64,000 bases of DNA from Daphnia carinata (Eukaryota > Arthropoda > Branchiopoda > Diplostraca > Daphniidae): NCBI RefSeq assembly GCF_022539665.2, contig NC_081339.1, positions 372,001-436,000 of the forward strand, in the 5' to 3' direction. Positions 54,803-64,000 of the stretch are shown piece by piece. Made by a program: the position numbers and the translations under genes. How positions within the stretch are numbered: the stretch's first letter is position 1; the number at the start of each line of letters is the position of its first letter. The notes beneath the pieces are model-generated. The model was not told the origin of the DNA, made no database searches, and saw only the letters and a list, made by a program, of their open reading frames with translations.

Positions 54803-56013
54803 ACATCACCAGCCAAAATCCCAATTGTCTCCGAGAAAAATTTTTAGACCACTGGAAAACTCTCGTGGACTTAGAATTTGAACAAGAATCAGAACGAAAC
54901 AAAACCTATCAGACCATTTCGACAAAAACGAATATCCAACAAATAGAATCCAAGAAGCAAGAAGTTAACAAAGAGACCCACAACGCATTGCAATTATATT
55001 CATATTCATTGTTAGAACAAACATTGCAAGTACCAAGTGGTATAACAGCAGAAACTATTACAAATACCACAAAAACACTTAAAGAATACGTAGAATCCCT
55101 CAGTGGCAACACCGAAAACCTTGACAGTTTGTTGCAACAGATTAACATTGTGCACGGTAAAGAGAAAGAATTCCTCTTTGGTACTATCAGTTTTTTGCAA
55201 AAAGAAGTATTACTTGCGCAGATTGAAGAAAAGAAACACTCGTTTGGCCTTAACGTTGAGCTACAGAACTTACGAAAACAGCTAGATAGCAACAAGAAAA
55301 AGGCAAAGAGTTCTAAAGACACCTTAAGTAGTTCCCTTGAGCAACTCCAAGAAAGTAACGAAACCCTCGAAAACTCCCTTGAAAATTCTGCCAATCGAAT
55401 CAGCGAATTAGAAACAAGCCTTGAAACTGCCACAGCAACAGAAAGCCAAGTGCAAAACCTTTTACGGAAAAGGGAAGAAAACAACATAGCTGTTGAGAGA
55501 GAGGGGCAAGAAATAATTAGCAAACGTGAGGGTGAAAGAAAACAACTGGTTACGAGGTTAGAAACCGCCGAGCAACAGATAAAAGCAGCCTTAGAAACAA
55601 ACAAACAACTTCTGACCGAAACAAAAGAAACAAAAGAGATCCTTGAAAAAACCTTAACAGAAAAAGCCGGTTTAAGAAGAAGCTTGACAAGGTTAGAAAC
55701 CGCCGAGTAACAGATAAAAGCAGCCTTAGGAACAAACAAACAACTTCTGACAGAAACAAAAGAAACAAAAGAGATCCTTGAAAAAACCTTAACCGAAAAA
55801 GCCGGATTAAGAAGAAGCTTGATAGATAGTACTACAAAGAACAAAAATCTTGAAACGGAATTCCAAAAAACTAACGTTCAGGCAGGAGACCGAGAAGAAA
55901 AAATTAAGTATCTGGAAAACAGAATAAAAGAATATAGAAAGCAACAGGTAACATTCGCCGAAAGATTTAGACGCGTCCAACGAACCAGGAGAAATAACAA
56001 AATTAGTGAGTGA
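54778..56013 (+). pseudogene. Long coiled-coil region preceding Gag
   Basis: One frame interrupted by a single TAA at 55708-55710, then open to 56013. From about residue 100 it is rich in E, K, L, Q and N with heptad spacing (ELQNLRKQLDSNKKKAKSSK, LEQLQESNETLENSLENS). A 135-bp unit (45 residues, RLETAEQQIKAALETNKQLL..) is duplicated in tandem at 55552-55686 and 55687-55821; the stop is a CAA-to-TAA change in the second copy. A frame change near 55970-56005 connects to the Gag frame, so the coil was probably the N-terminal part of Gag. Such a long coil ahead of capsid is unusual for Gypsy elements. Confidence 0.7.
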
Positions 56014-56878
56014 GATAAACGACCTAACCTCATTAACAGAAGGAGACAAATCCCTTCACTACGAGTTAGAATCAGAAAAAATCGCCGAGCTACAGCAACT
56101 CAACGACGACGAGAACCAAATCGAGATCCATAACATAATAATCATCCATAACCTCCTTCAACTAGAACAAAAGTATCAGACTGTCAAACAAAAAAACAAA
56201 ATGGGACTCTCACACAAAGAAACTTCGAGAATTGACCGCGACACACCAGATACCGATAGCATCGATACATCCACAACCCAACCAATTGTAAAAGCATTAG
56301 GAGAATTATTTTTGAGAGAAGACAAAAAGTCAATTCCAATTTTCAAAGGAAAGAGTACTGATAAATTAATAACAGAATGGCTGAAGGACGCAGAACATGT
56401 AGCACGTAACAACGACTGGGACGACAATCAAAAAATACGATTCTTCTTCGATAGACTAAAAGGCGATGTCCTAGAATGGCACGGAAACTACGTAGAAGAG
56501 CAAGGCGACGAGCTAAGTTAAGACGAGGGGAAAAACGCCATCATTACAAGGTTCCAGAATGCATATGACTTAGCAGCACAAAGAAAAAAGTTGTCCACGC
56601 TAAAACAAAAACCTGAAGAGAAATGCAAAGCCTTTATTTCAAGAATCAACAGTCTCTACGAGTCCATTGAAGGCAAAGAAGAAAAATCGGACCAAAACCA
56701 CACCATTGTCGAAGGTCGACTCATAAACACAGTCAAAAGAATGAGAGATTATACCAAAATCAAAATTCTGATGCAAGGCATTTTACCAAAATTCCGAGCT
56801 AAACTCTATTTCAGAATGCCAGAAGACCCAGAAGATTTCGATCAACTATGTAGACAACTAATCATATCCGAAGGCTAG
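56006..56878 (+). pseudogene. Gag capsid region
   Basis: Frame 2, open from before 56006 with an in-frame TAA at 56519-56521, to TAG 56876-56878. It reads SIPIFKGKSTDKLITEWL, NNDWDDNQKIRFFFDRLKGD, LEWHG, then a capsid C-terminal part (KILMQGILPKFRAKLYF). This is the standard Gypsy capsid pattern in which a P-x-F-x-G motif and W residues are conserved. The apparent start at 56006 is GTG and not real. Confidence 0.78.
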
Positions 56879-57169
56879 GTAGCAAAGAGACAAAGAGATA
56901 AACGCGGTAATTGCAGGGATAACGCATCACGAGAAACAACAAGACAACGGACTTTCACTACAAAGGATAGAAATCGAATTCCTAAAACAAAAAATTCGGG
57001 AATTGGAAAATACTAATAAAAACCGTGAATTGTCGCAAGATACCGATATAATCGTAGCAGCAGCAGATCGATACGAACAAAGATCTCCGTGATCAAGTGA
57101 TCGATACTCCAGAGAAACAAAATCCGTGAGTTCGATTTCACGAAAGGCCGAATAGTCGAGGTTCCAGTA

Positions 57170-57586
57170 GTGACCGAAACTTCAATCGTAGCAGAGAAAA
57201 CAGCCCATATCCCAACAACTATACTTCACCACGCAGAGAAAGTACCTCCACGGGGTATAGACAATCCAATTACCAAACTTATCAACAAACACAGAGACCT
57301 CCGTATAGCAACAAACCTATACACTACAATCGACCGAACTTCCAACCGCACAACAATCAACAGGTGTATCATCAAAAACCAACCTATTCTCATCAATATC
57401 CACAACCACGACCAAACACAACCGACACCCTTGGGAATAGAATTATTATCTGCCACAAGTGCAATAAAAGAGGACACATTGCACGAGAATGTTGGACAGA
57501 TATGGCACGTATCAACAATCCGAACCGCCGTCCAATGCAGTAAACACAATATCCCTACCAGACAACCCCCCCAACACATAATTTAG
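57170..57586 (+). pseudogene. Nucleocapsid region with zinc knuckle
   Basis: The 57170 frame itself is a shadow. In frame 1, 57451-57492 encodes CHKCNKRGHIAREC, a CX2CX4HX4C RNA-binding knuckle, preceded by a Tyr/Asn/Gln-rich stretch in broken frames. It packages element RNA in known relatives. Confidence 0.7.
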
Positions 57587-57606
57587 AATCAGCGATAACT
57601 AAACTA

Positions 57607-57882
57607 ATGCGTATACCCATTAGAATTTTTGGAAAAGAATTTCATGCTTTAGTAGACACAGGTGCCGCAGCCAGTTTAGTTTCAAACAGCATATTATTTA
57701 ATCTAAAGACCACGGAAACGCTTAAGCGAATTAAAAACACCCCCTCTCCAATATTCCGAAGGGTGTCAGGAGAAACGTTATATCAATTGGGAAATTTGAA
57801 TTTTCAATTATCATTAACGACAACCTCGTTATTAATCATGATTTCTATATCATGGAGAACTCAAACGAAAGTTGCACTTTAG
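57607..57882 (+). pseudogene. Retropepsin-type protease
   Basis: Reads IRIFGKEFHALVDTGAAASL, with the active-site LVDTGA near 57649-57666, and ISWRTQTKVAL at its end, where a frameshift separates it from the following sequence. About the right length for the domain's first two thirds. Confidence 0.75.
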
Positions 57883-58203
57883 GATTAGACTTTTTATCGA
57901 GTACAATGTAAAAATTAATACTAGAAACAGGCGGATCAACTACGACCATTTTGGGATAGAACATAGCTGTGGAAAGAACATACACCCAATGTCCAGCCTA
58001 ACATTTGGCAAAGCAGGCATCCACTCCTTCCAGACCGTTCAACAGAAAATAACGATAACAATGACCTTACCGTAGCAGATTATCGCAGCCTAGAATCTTT
58101 TTCTCAATCAGACAATAACAAGAAATCTAAACGAATTAGACGAACCCAAGAAGGTGAAGCGACAAACATCTCTAACGGGATACGCACTAAAATCAAAAAT
58201 CTG

Positions 58204-58910
58204 TTGAACAAACACGAGGCCCTATTCACAGAAAAAGAATCAGATTTGGGTTTAGCAACGGATGTAAAACATTCAATTAACATAGGATACAACGCCCCAA
58301 TTACTCAACGATTACGCAGAACATCAGAAGCATTAAAACTGATTGTCAAGACAAAAATTGAAGTGATGTTGAATAACAAAATAATTAGGAAAGTCACAGC
58401 CCATTTGCAGCAGCAATTGTAATGGTACCCAAAAAAGATGGAGAAATGCGTATGTGCATTGCTTATAGGGCACTGAACAAAATAACCGTAAAAGACAAAT
58501 ATCCTTTACCAAGAATTGACGACATCATTGATGCATTGAGCGGATCAGTTTACTTCTCAACGTTAGACTTACAGAGCGGCTACTGGCAAGTCGAGATAGA
58601 AGAAGGCGACAAACACAAAACCTCCTTCATCTGTGAATTTGGACAATACGAAATTAATAGAATGCTATTTACATTAACAAATGCACCAAACACTTTTCAA
58701 CGAGCAATGAATAACATTTTGAAATCAGTATTGTTCAAATTCGCATTGGTTTATCTAGATGACATCATAGTGTTCAGTAATAATATTACAGAACATGTGA
58801 CACATCTAGAAACAGTGCTTATGCTTCTTAAAGACGCAGGACTAAAGTTAAAAAGAAAGAAATGTGAATTTTTCAAAGAAGAGTTAGATTATTTAGGATA
58901 CATTGAATAG
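58204..58910 (+). pseudogene. Reverse transcriptase
   Basis: 58204-58422 reads the connector before RT (HSINIGYNAPITQRLRRTSE). A one-base frame change near 58400 leads to 58422-58910: VPKKDGEMRMCIAYRALNKI, VYFSTLDLQSGYWQVEI, TNAPNTFQRAMN, FALVYLDDIIVFS (catalytic YLDD at 58752-58763), KKCEFFKEELDYLGYIE. It ends at a TAG at the usual start of the connection domain. Confidence 0.85.
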
Positions 58911-59300
58911 GAGCAGTCTTGGCTCAGATATAGACACTACCTCAATCAGCGGATTCAGCGGAGTCCGACGTACAGGAACCTCTTGAATCAGACGGCGCGG
59001 AAGTCGTCATAGAATATAGCTCTAAACATCTGAACGACCGCGAGGCCAAGTGGTCAACCACAGAGAAAGAGGCTTACGTAATCATCCACGCAATCATCCT
59101 CGCAATCAATGTGTTTAGGACATATCTATACGGACGCAGATTCACCGTATTTACAGACCATAGACCCTTTAGAATGGTTAATGAGCAAGACAGAACCCGC
59201 AGGAAGATTAGCTAGATGGGCACTCAAACTATAAGAATTTGACATCGTCATTGGGTACCGGCTTGGAAAGTCGCACCAAAATGCTGACACCCAAGTCGTA
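58911..59300 (+). pseudogene. RNase H, broken
   Basis: In shifting frames: SSKHLNDREAKWSTTEKEAY, FTVFTDHRP, a one-base shift, then EFDIVIGYRLGKSHQNAD. The N-terminal part with the first catalytic Asp is missing or deleted between 58910 and 58990. Conserved E of TEKE and D of TDHRP remain. Confidence 0.7.
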
Positions 59301-59559
59301 TTCCAATAGTGCCACTAGCACGAGTAGAAACAAGGGCAACAGAAAAAGAAATTGTCATAAGAAAGCTTGAAAATATTCGAAAGGAAAGTGAAAGACTAAA
59401 AGACAAATTAAAGATCGAAAAATCAAAAAACAAGAACACCTTGAGAGAGAAAATGAAAATGAAAGTTTCGAGAGGGAAATCGGAAGTGAAAGTAAAAGGT
59501 CTTGGTGAGAAGACAGATGGATAGAACTACAGCAAGCAGATAAATATTGCCAAAAATTA

Positions 59560-60261
59560 ATGAAGAAAATACAAGAAGATAGCCAGAAAAGTAAAAATAG
59601 CAGATTCACAAGCAACTTTATAATCAACGAAAAAGGTCTATTAACAGATAGGCAAGGAAAGTTAGTAGTCCCCATACCGTTAATCAAAGGGATTTTACGA
59701 GCAAATCATGACCACATTCTAGGAGGACATTTAGGAATAGAAAAAACAATAGCCAGACTTCGAGAGCAATACTTCTTCCCACACATGCGACAAAACGTAA
59801 CAGAATACATCAAAAATTGCGTTAAATAAGCAAAACGCAAGGCTGTAGGAGGAAGTAATGCACCATTGCAACCTATGCCTTCAGCCGAAAGGGTGTGGGA
59901 AAGACTTGCGATGGATATTGTGGGCCCAGTTTAAGAAAGTGCAACGGGACATAAGTATATCTTAGTCCTATCAGATTAGGCCAGTCGTTTCGTTTTTACA
60001 GTACCAATGAGAGATCAAACTGCCCAAACAATTGCTAGAATCTTGGTTAATGTTATTTTTACTAAATATGGATCCCCCGAAGTAGTCCTAACAGATCAAG
60101 GGACTAACTTCCTGTCAAGCTTAATCCAAGAAATTTGCAAATTATTCAAAATCAAACAAATCAGAACAACAGCATACCATCCCCAAACGGACGGATTAGT
60201 AGAACGATTTAACAGAACCCTATGTGACATGTTAGCTTGTTACATGATACAACATCGGTGA
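59560..60261 (+). pseudogene. Integrase
   Basis: 59560-59829 reads the zinc-binding domain (ANHDHILGGHLGIEKTIARL, YIKNCVK), where the second Cys position has become the stop TAA at 59827-59829. The catalytic core continues as MDIVGPV (first Asp), a stop, MRDQTAQTIARILVNVIFTK, VLTDQGTNFLSS (second Asp) and QTDGLVERFNRT (Glu). The region after 60261 is cut short by a deletion and followed by a C-terminal tail near 60250-60420 in another frame. Confidence 0.82.
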
Positions 60262-60728
60262 CTTTGTGCTACTGAAAGCCCCACCAACTGCCGGATAATT
60301 CATCAACCGGTGGAATGGACCACTCAAAATCACCAGAAGTTTTTCAGATCTCACTTACGAGATTCAACACGCCAACGATGAAAAACTAAAATCGATAGTA
60401 CACGTCAACCGCCTAAAATTATACGTCCCAGGAAAATTAGGAGCAGAAGGAACATCAGACGCAACAAACCTACCGAAAAAAGAAACAGTACGACGAGGAC
60501 CAGGAAGACCAAGAAAACAATTTAGTAACGACAAAAGACAACTTACTCCTGAAACGCGTATACCTCGCGCAACCGAAGAGACATCTTATATGATCATCGC
60601 ACTAAATATTCCCTTTCCCACACCAAACACACTTGCATACACTAGAATGACGAATCCACGATATAACTTACGGCAACGCCAAGGAGTATCGAGATTCTAA
60701 AAAACCTTCAAAATTTTCTTTTTCACAG
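60262..60728 (+). pseudogene. Integrase C-terminal tail and pol/env junction
   Basis: In one frame around 60290-60430 it reads LKITRSFSDLTYEIQHANDE and VHVNRLKLYVPGK, a tail of the type that follows Gypsy integrases. A basic stretch RRGPGRPRK lies near 60490-60515. It ends in a TAA at about 60699, 30 bases ahead of the glycoprotein ATG. Confidence 0.6.
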
Positions 60729-63700
60729 ATGGAACTGATACTATTATTCATCCATTTACTCACCATCATCCCATCCACATACTCCATTTATTCAACCATA
60801 TGCGACTGTAACAACGTAGAGACCAGAGGAATTTTAGATATAGAAGCACCATATAACTGCAACAACAAGGAAACAGATACAACACACTTACCCAGAATTC
60901 CCAAGTTATACACTTTAAAAACGAAGCAGAAACCAGCAGCTTCTTGGAAAGGCTGGACATGCAAAGAATGGATAAAAACGAAGAAAATAACGGGATCATT
61001 TTGGATCGGATCCTTCGACACGATATATTCACAAGAAACTAAACTTATAACCCCACTGGAATGCTGGAAAATGGTGGACGACAAGAAGTGTGGTGATAAC
61101 AATATGCAAACCGGCCAGCAGGGCTGAATTTCACAGCCACCTCGACAGGCGAAGGGCAATGGTATGCCATAAAACAATACCATACCCTCAATTGTGTAGC
61201 AGAACAAATCACGCTACGACAAGAAACACCAGACGACCCAATTGAAAGCCCTTTCGGACCTTTGAATACCACCCAACAAGAAGGATACTTCATCCAGAAC
61301 CAGAATACAATTGTGTGGGGAGATAGAACAACAAATAACTCATACTCACAAACATTGATTAAAGGAAGCGGATATCTTGAACTCCCAAGAATGCCCGAAC
61401 ATGAGAATACCAGCCGACTTTACGACACCAATCGACAGATTGAGTTTTCTTTCCTCAACAAACCAGATCGGGACATCACACCGCAAGGTTACAAAGTTTT
61501 GGGTATACCGCTCACATATCTAATTTTTCCAACGGAAGCTACAAGAAAACTTTACGAAAATGATCAAAACAACTATAAATAAATACATACAGAATACTCA
61601 CCTGGATACATTGGTGTGCAAGGATTACAGAGAACTTCAGTTAGCCAAACGGAAACGATCCATTCAGCAGGAAGTTAAATTCTTGCTAAACACACCTCTC
61701 GAAATCAGGCAAACGTCTTTACAGCATCTCGTACGCCTGGGGATCAATAAGAATGGGATATCCACAATCAATCAGAATCGGGGAGAAAGACCGGTTCGTG
61801 AATTACAACGCCACGATATACATAATATACAAATCTGACGAAAGTAACCAGTTAACTGCCCACTTTCGTCTCAAAAACGATAATCCACTTCCACAAGGAT
61901 CAGAATTTGAATACATCGTTGACCAAACAATCCGAGTACAGAACGGTGATATATGTACCACAGAGGACAAAGAAGCAGGCCGACTGATTGTAGCCAAATG
62001 TACGGAATATTCAACACGATGGATCCTAGATCAACAAAATTATTAATTAATTTCACAAGAATCGTATCTTTGTATTACACTAGGATCATACCAAGCTATC
62101 GTACTGAGAGAGTGCAGAGAGGACAGAAACAGCGTAACACAACTGTGGATCTTCGAAACTGTAAACACCAATCCTGATATCCTAGAAAATTTTCCGGATA
62201 CAACATTAGCAGAAATGCAAGAAATTCAGCAAGAACAACGAAAGGCAATCACAACCACGATTAATTCGCCACTATTCGGAGGAATTTTAAAAACTAATCA
62301 CGGCAGCGGAAATATAATCTGGGACATGATTGTCTGGGATTATTGAAAAATGGGAAAACATCGAACGAAAAATGTCTAACACACCACGGAGTAAACAAAC
62401 AAATGACGTTAGAAGAATGTGACAAAAAGTGGCCACGATGTCAAAAAGAACTAAGAAAACTGGTAAGCAGCAACGATCCGTTAGTACAATCACTAACTAC
62501 AGTTACCAACTGCAGCAAAACAACAGAATGAGGACAAGCTTTCGAATATACATCTGATTTCACCATCAGACCATTCAACACGAATACCTGTGTTAAAGCC
62601 AATACAACAATGCTCGTTCTTCAAGAATGCGCGAACACCAGCTCAATCTAGAGAACATTCGAGCACACACGACAGCTCATGGCAACAGATAGAACTGGGT
62701 TGCATTCACCTTCGTCAGACAGGAAGTGTCTAACATAGAGAGTAGGACGAGTGAGCCAGGGGCATTGTCACGGCTCCGGCCAGAAACAACATGTTAGCTT
62801 CGAATATCGCTTCCACACCAGCCAAAAACGCTTTCAGCGGCAGCCATCATTGCACTACACACGCAACAGCCATTGGACGGGAAAACACTCCCATCCATTC
62901 CGCCACTAATGAAAAGAGAAGTGAACAACCAATCAGAAAGGAATGAAAAATTGACTCCGCCCCCTGCCACACCCACAACAGAAAAATCAACAACAACGAC
63001 AAGCACTACAACAACTACAATTAGGCCAGTTACAAACACAGCAGCCAACAAACCCACAACGACGCATAAAACTACAACTAAACCCAGTATGACATCAACT
63101 TCAACAAAACCCCCCGCAACTACAAAGGCAATAATCACGTCAACAAGCACTAAACTTACCAGTACTACTAGGCCTACAACAACTGTTAAAATAACTTCGA
63201 CTTCAACAACCACTACAACTGCTAGGCCTACGTCAACGACAACAACCCCCACCACGACGAGATCCACAACAACAGCGACAACAACAAGGCGCCAACCAAG
63301 CTCAACTACGCAAGGTACGTCGACAGTGAAAGAGAGTCCAACGATCCCACAATCATCAACACAGACAGCCAGAAAGACCACATTAGCTACAACAGAAACT
63401 ACGTCTACAACAGAAAAAAATCAAATTCAGGCCATCGAGGAGAACAATATTCAAAATTTACCGCCAGCAGAGTCCCTGTTAATGGATCAGAAAACTGAAG
63501 AGTCAGTAATTAATGAGAATTTGGAGAGCGGTCTACCAAAAAACATCGAAGAATTCAATGACAAGATTAAATACGAAATAAATAAGATGCACGACCAATA
63601 TAAAATCAGCACTGAAACAGAACACGAGAACAAACTCGCAAAAGAAATTCGAGATGTTTATTGTCAATTATCGGCAATCAAAAGAAAACAGGCAGTTACC

Positions 63701-63900
63701 TTAGCTCAAACCAACGGAATTTTGGCTGCAGCAGCAGTAGGTTTACCTATCTGCACGAGACTACAAGGCTTCGGTCAAGCAATGACACTTTAACAATGCG
63801 AAGCCAAAAGAATTTTTATACCAGCAAATGGAACAAAATGTGGATTTCAACCGTTCTTTACTTACGAAGGAAAAAACTGTACGATCGGAACAGATGGATG
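60729..63900 (+). pseudogene. Envelope-like glycoprotein ORF, several breaks
   Basis: Begins with a hydrophobic signal peptide (ELILLFIHLLTIIPSTYS) and a Cys-rich segment. Open pieces are 60729-61127, about 61128-61582, 61753-62046 and 62873-63793, joined by frameshifts and stops at about 61118, 61575, 62044, 62523 and 63791. A Thr/Ser-rich mucin-like stretch occupies about 62960-63430. After it comes a region with a helix and then hydrophobic ILAAAAVGLPICTRLQGFG. The Cys pattern resembles mononegavirus/chuvirus-like glycoproteins reported as captured by arthropod retroelements, rather than the insect baculovirus F type; this is a tentative family call. Given its state, it cannot produce a full protein. 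The end is outside the window. Confidence 0.65.
62960..63430 (+). repeat. Thr-rich low-complexity (mucin-like) coding segment
   Basis: ACA/ACT/ACC triplets dominate for about 150 codons, giving runs such as TTTSTTTTTIRP and STTTTTARPTSTTTTP. Heavy O-glycosylation is expected of such segments in secreted and viral surface proteins. The antisense Val-rich frame at 62794-63381 is a by-product. Confidence 0.8.
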
Positions 63901-64000
63901 GTCAATTCTTCTATATTCCGATTGTTTTTGGAAAACACCGTTGGTAAATTTAAATGGAAATCTACACACCTGGGAACACAACTCTACAACAGGAGATTGG

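Larger units (their letters stand above)
54345..64000 (+). mobile_element. Env-bearing Ty3/Gypsy (retrovirus-like) element, degenerate, continuing beyond the window
   Basis: Plus strand order: coiled-coil region and Gag (about 54476-56880), zinc knuckle (57451), protease (57607), RT (58204-58910), RNase H (about 58980-59300), integrase (59560-60260), then a separate glycoprotein ORF (60729 to beyond 63900). The plus strand is strongly A-rich, as in many retroviruses and errantivirus-like elements. Every region has stops or frameshifts. No 5' LTR was recognised at the left edge, so the 5' end may be truncated. Confidence 0.85.

Noticed and set aside
54909-55844. 311-codon minus-strand frame, Ser/Phe/Leu-rich
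   Set aside because: Antisense of the coiled-coil region; A-rich sense codons give stop-poor antisense frames.
62794-63381. 195-codon minus-strand frame rich in Val and Asp
   Set aside because: It is the exact antisense of the Thr-rich ACN repeats, which read as GTN (Val) on the other strand. No independent coding evidence.

Overview
The window looks like repeat-rich, AT-rich chromosomal DNA from an arthropod, possibly a crustacean. The reasons are spliceosomal introns inside transposase genes, BEL/Pao, Ty3/Gypsy and Ty1/Copia retrotransposons, hAT and Mutator-like DNA transposons, eukaryotic tRNA genes with internal A and B boxes, and a short (TTAGG)n telomere-type block. Species is inference. 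I found no ordinary single-copy host protein gene; nearly everything is mobile DNA, tRNA-derived DNA or duplicated remnants.

Layout. 1-3612: minus-strand BEL/Pao retrotransposon entering from the left edge (RT, protease, Gag, primer-binding site, 5' LTR). 4018 to about 48.6 kb: a macro-tandem array whose basic unit is about 11.9 kb once later insertions are subtracted. Each full unit runs: tRNA-Leu relics, an AT-rich spacer, a satellite of about 290-365 bp tRNA-like monomers, a dead Gypsy pol, a tRNA-Cys repeat, a dead Copia pol carrying an hAT remnant, a minus-strand BEL/Pao integrase relic, and a tRNA-Leu(UAA). Unit A is 4018-20786, B 20787-25697 (large internal deletion), C 25698-44815, and D from 44816 on.

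Younger insertions sit in single units. Unit A holds an apparently intact 4.84-kb MULE (12844-17685) whose ten-exon transposase gene stays open through every splice junction. Unit C holds (CCTAA)6, a 1.9-kb non-autonomous element with ISL2EU-like features, a 5.0-kb hAT with an intron-containing transposase, and a 257-bp solo LTR. Unit D is broken by a segment with GGGTGA..GGGACA motifs and by a 3'-truncated Gypsy element (48637-54240).

54345-64000: a plus-strand Env-bearing Ty3/Gypsy (retrovirus-like) element with a very long coiled-coil region ahead of Gag, then protease, RT, RNase H, integrase and a glycoprotein ORF with a Thr-rich mucin-like segment. It carries many stops and frameshifts and runs off the right edge.

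The nesting gives a relative order. Copia was invaded by an hAT, and Gypsy, Copia and the BEL integrase decayed; the composite was then duplicated in tandem; MULE, hAT, the ISL2EU-like element, the solo LTR and the telomeric patch came later.
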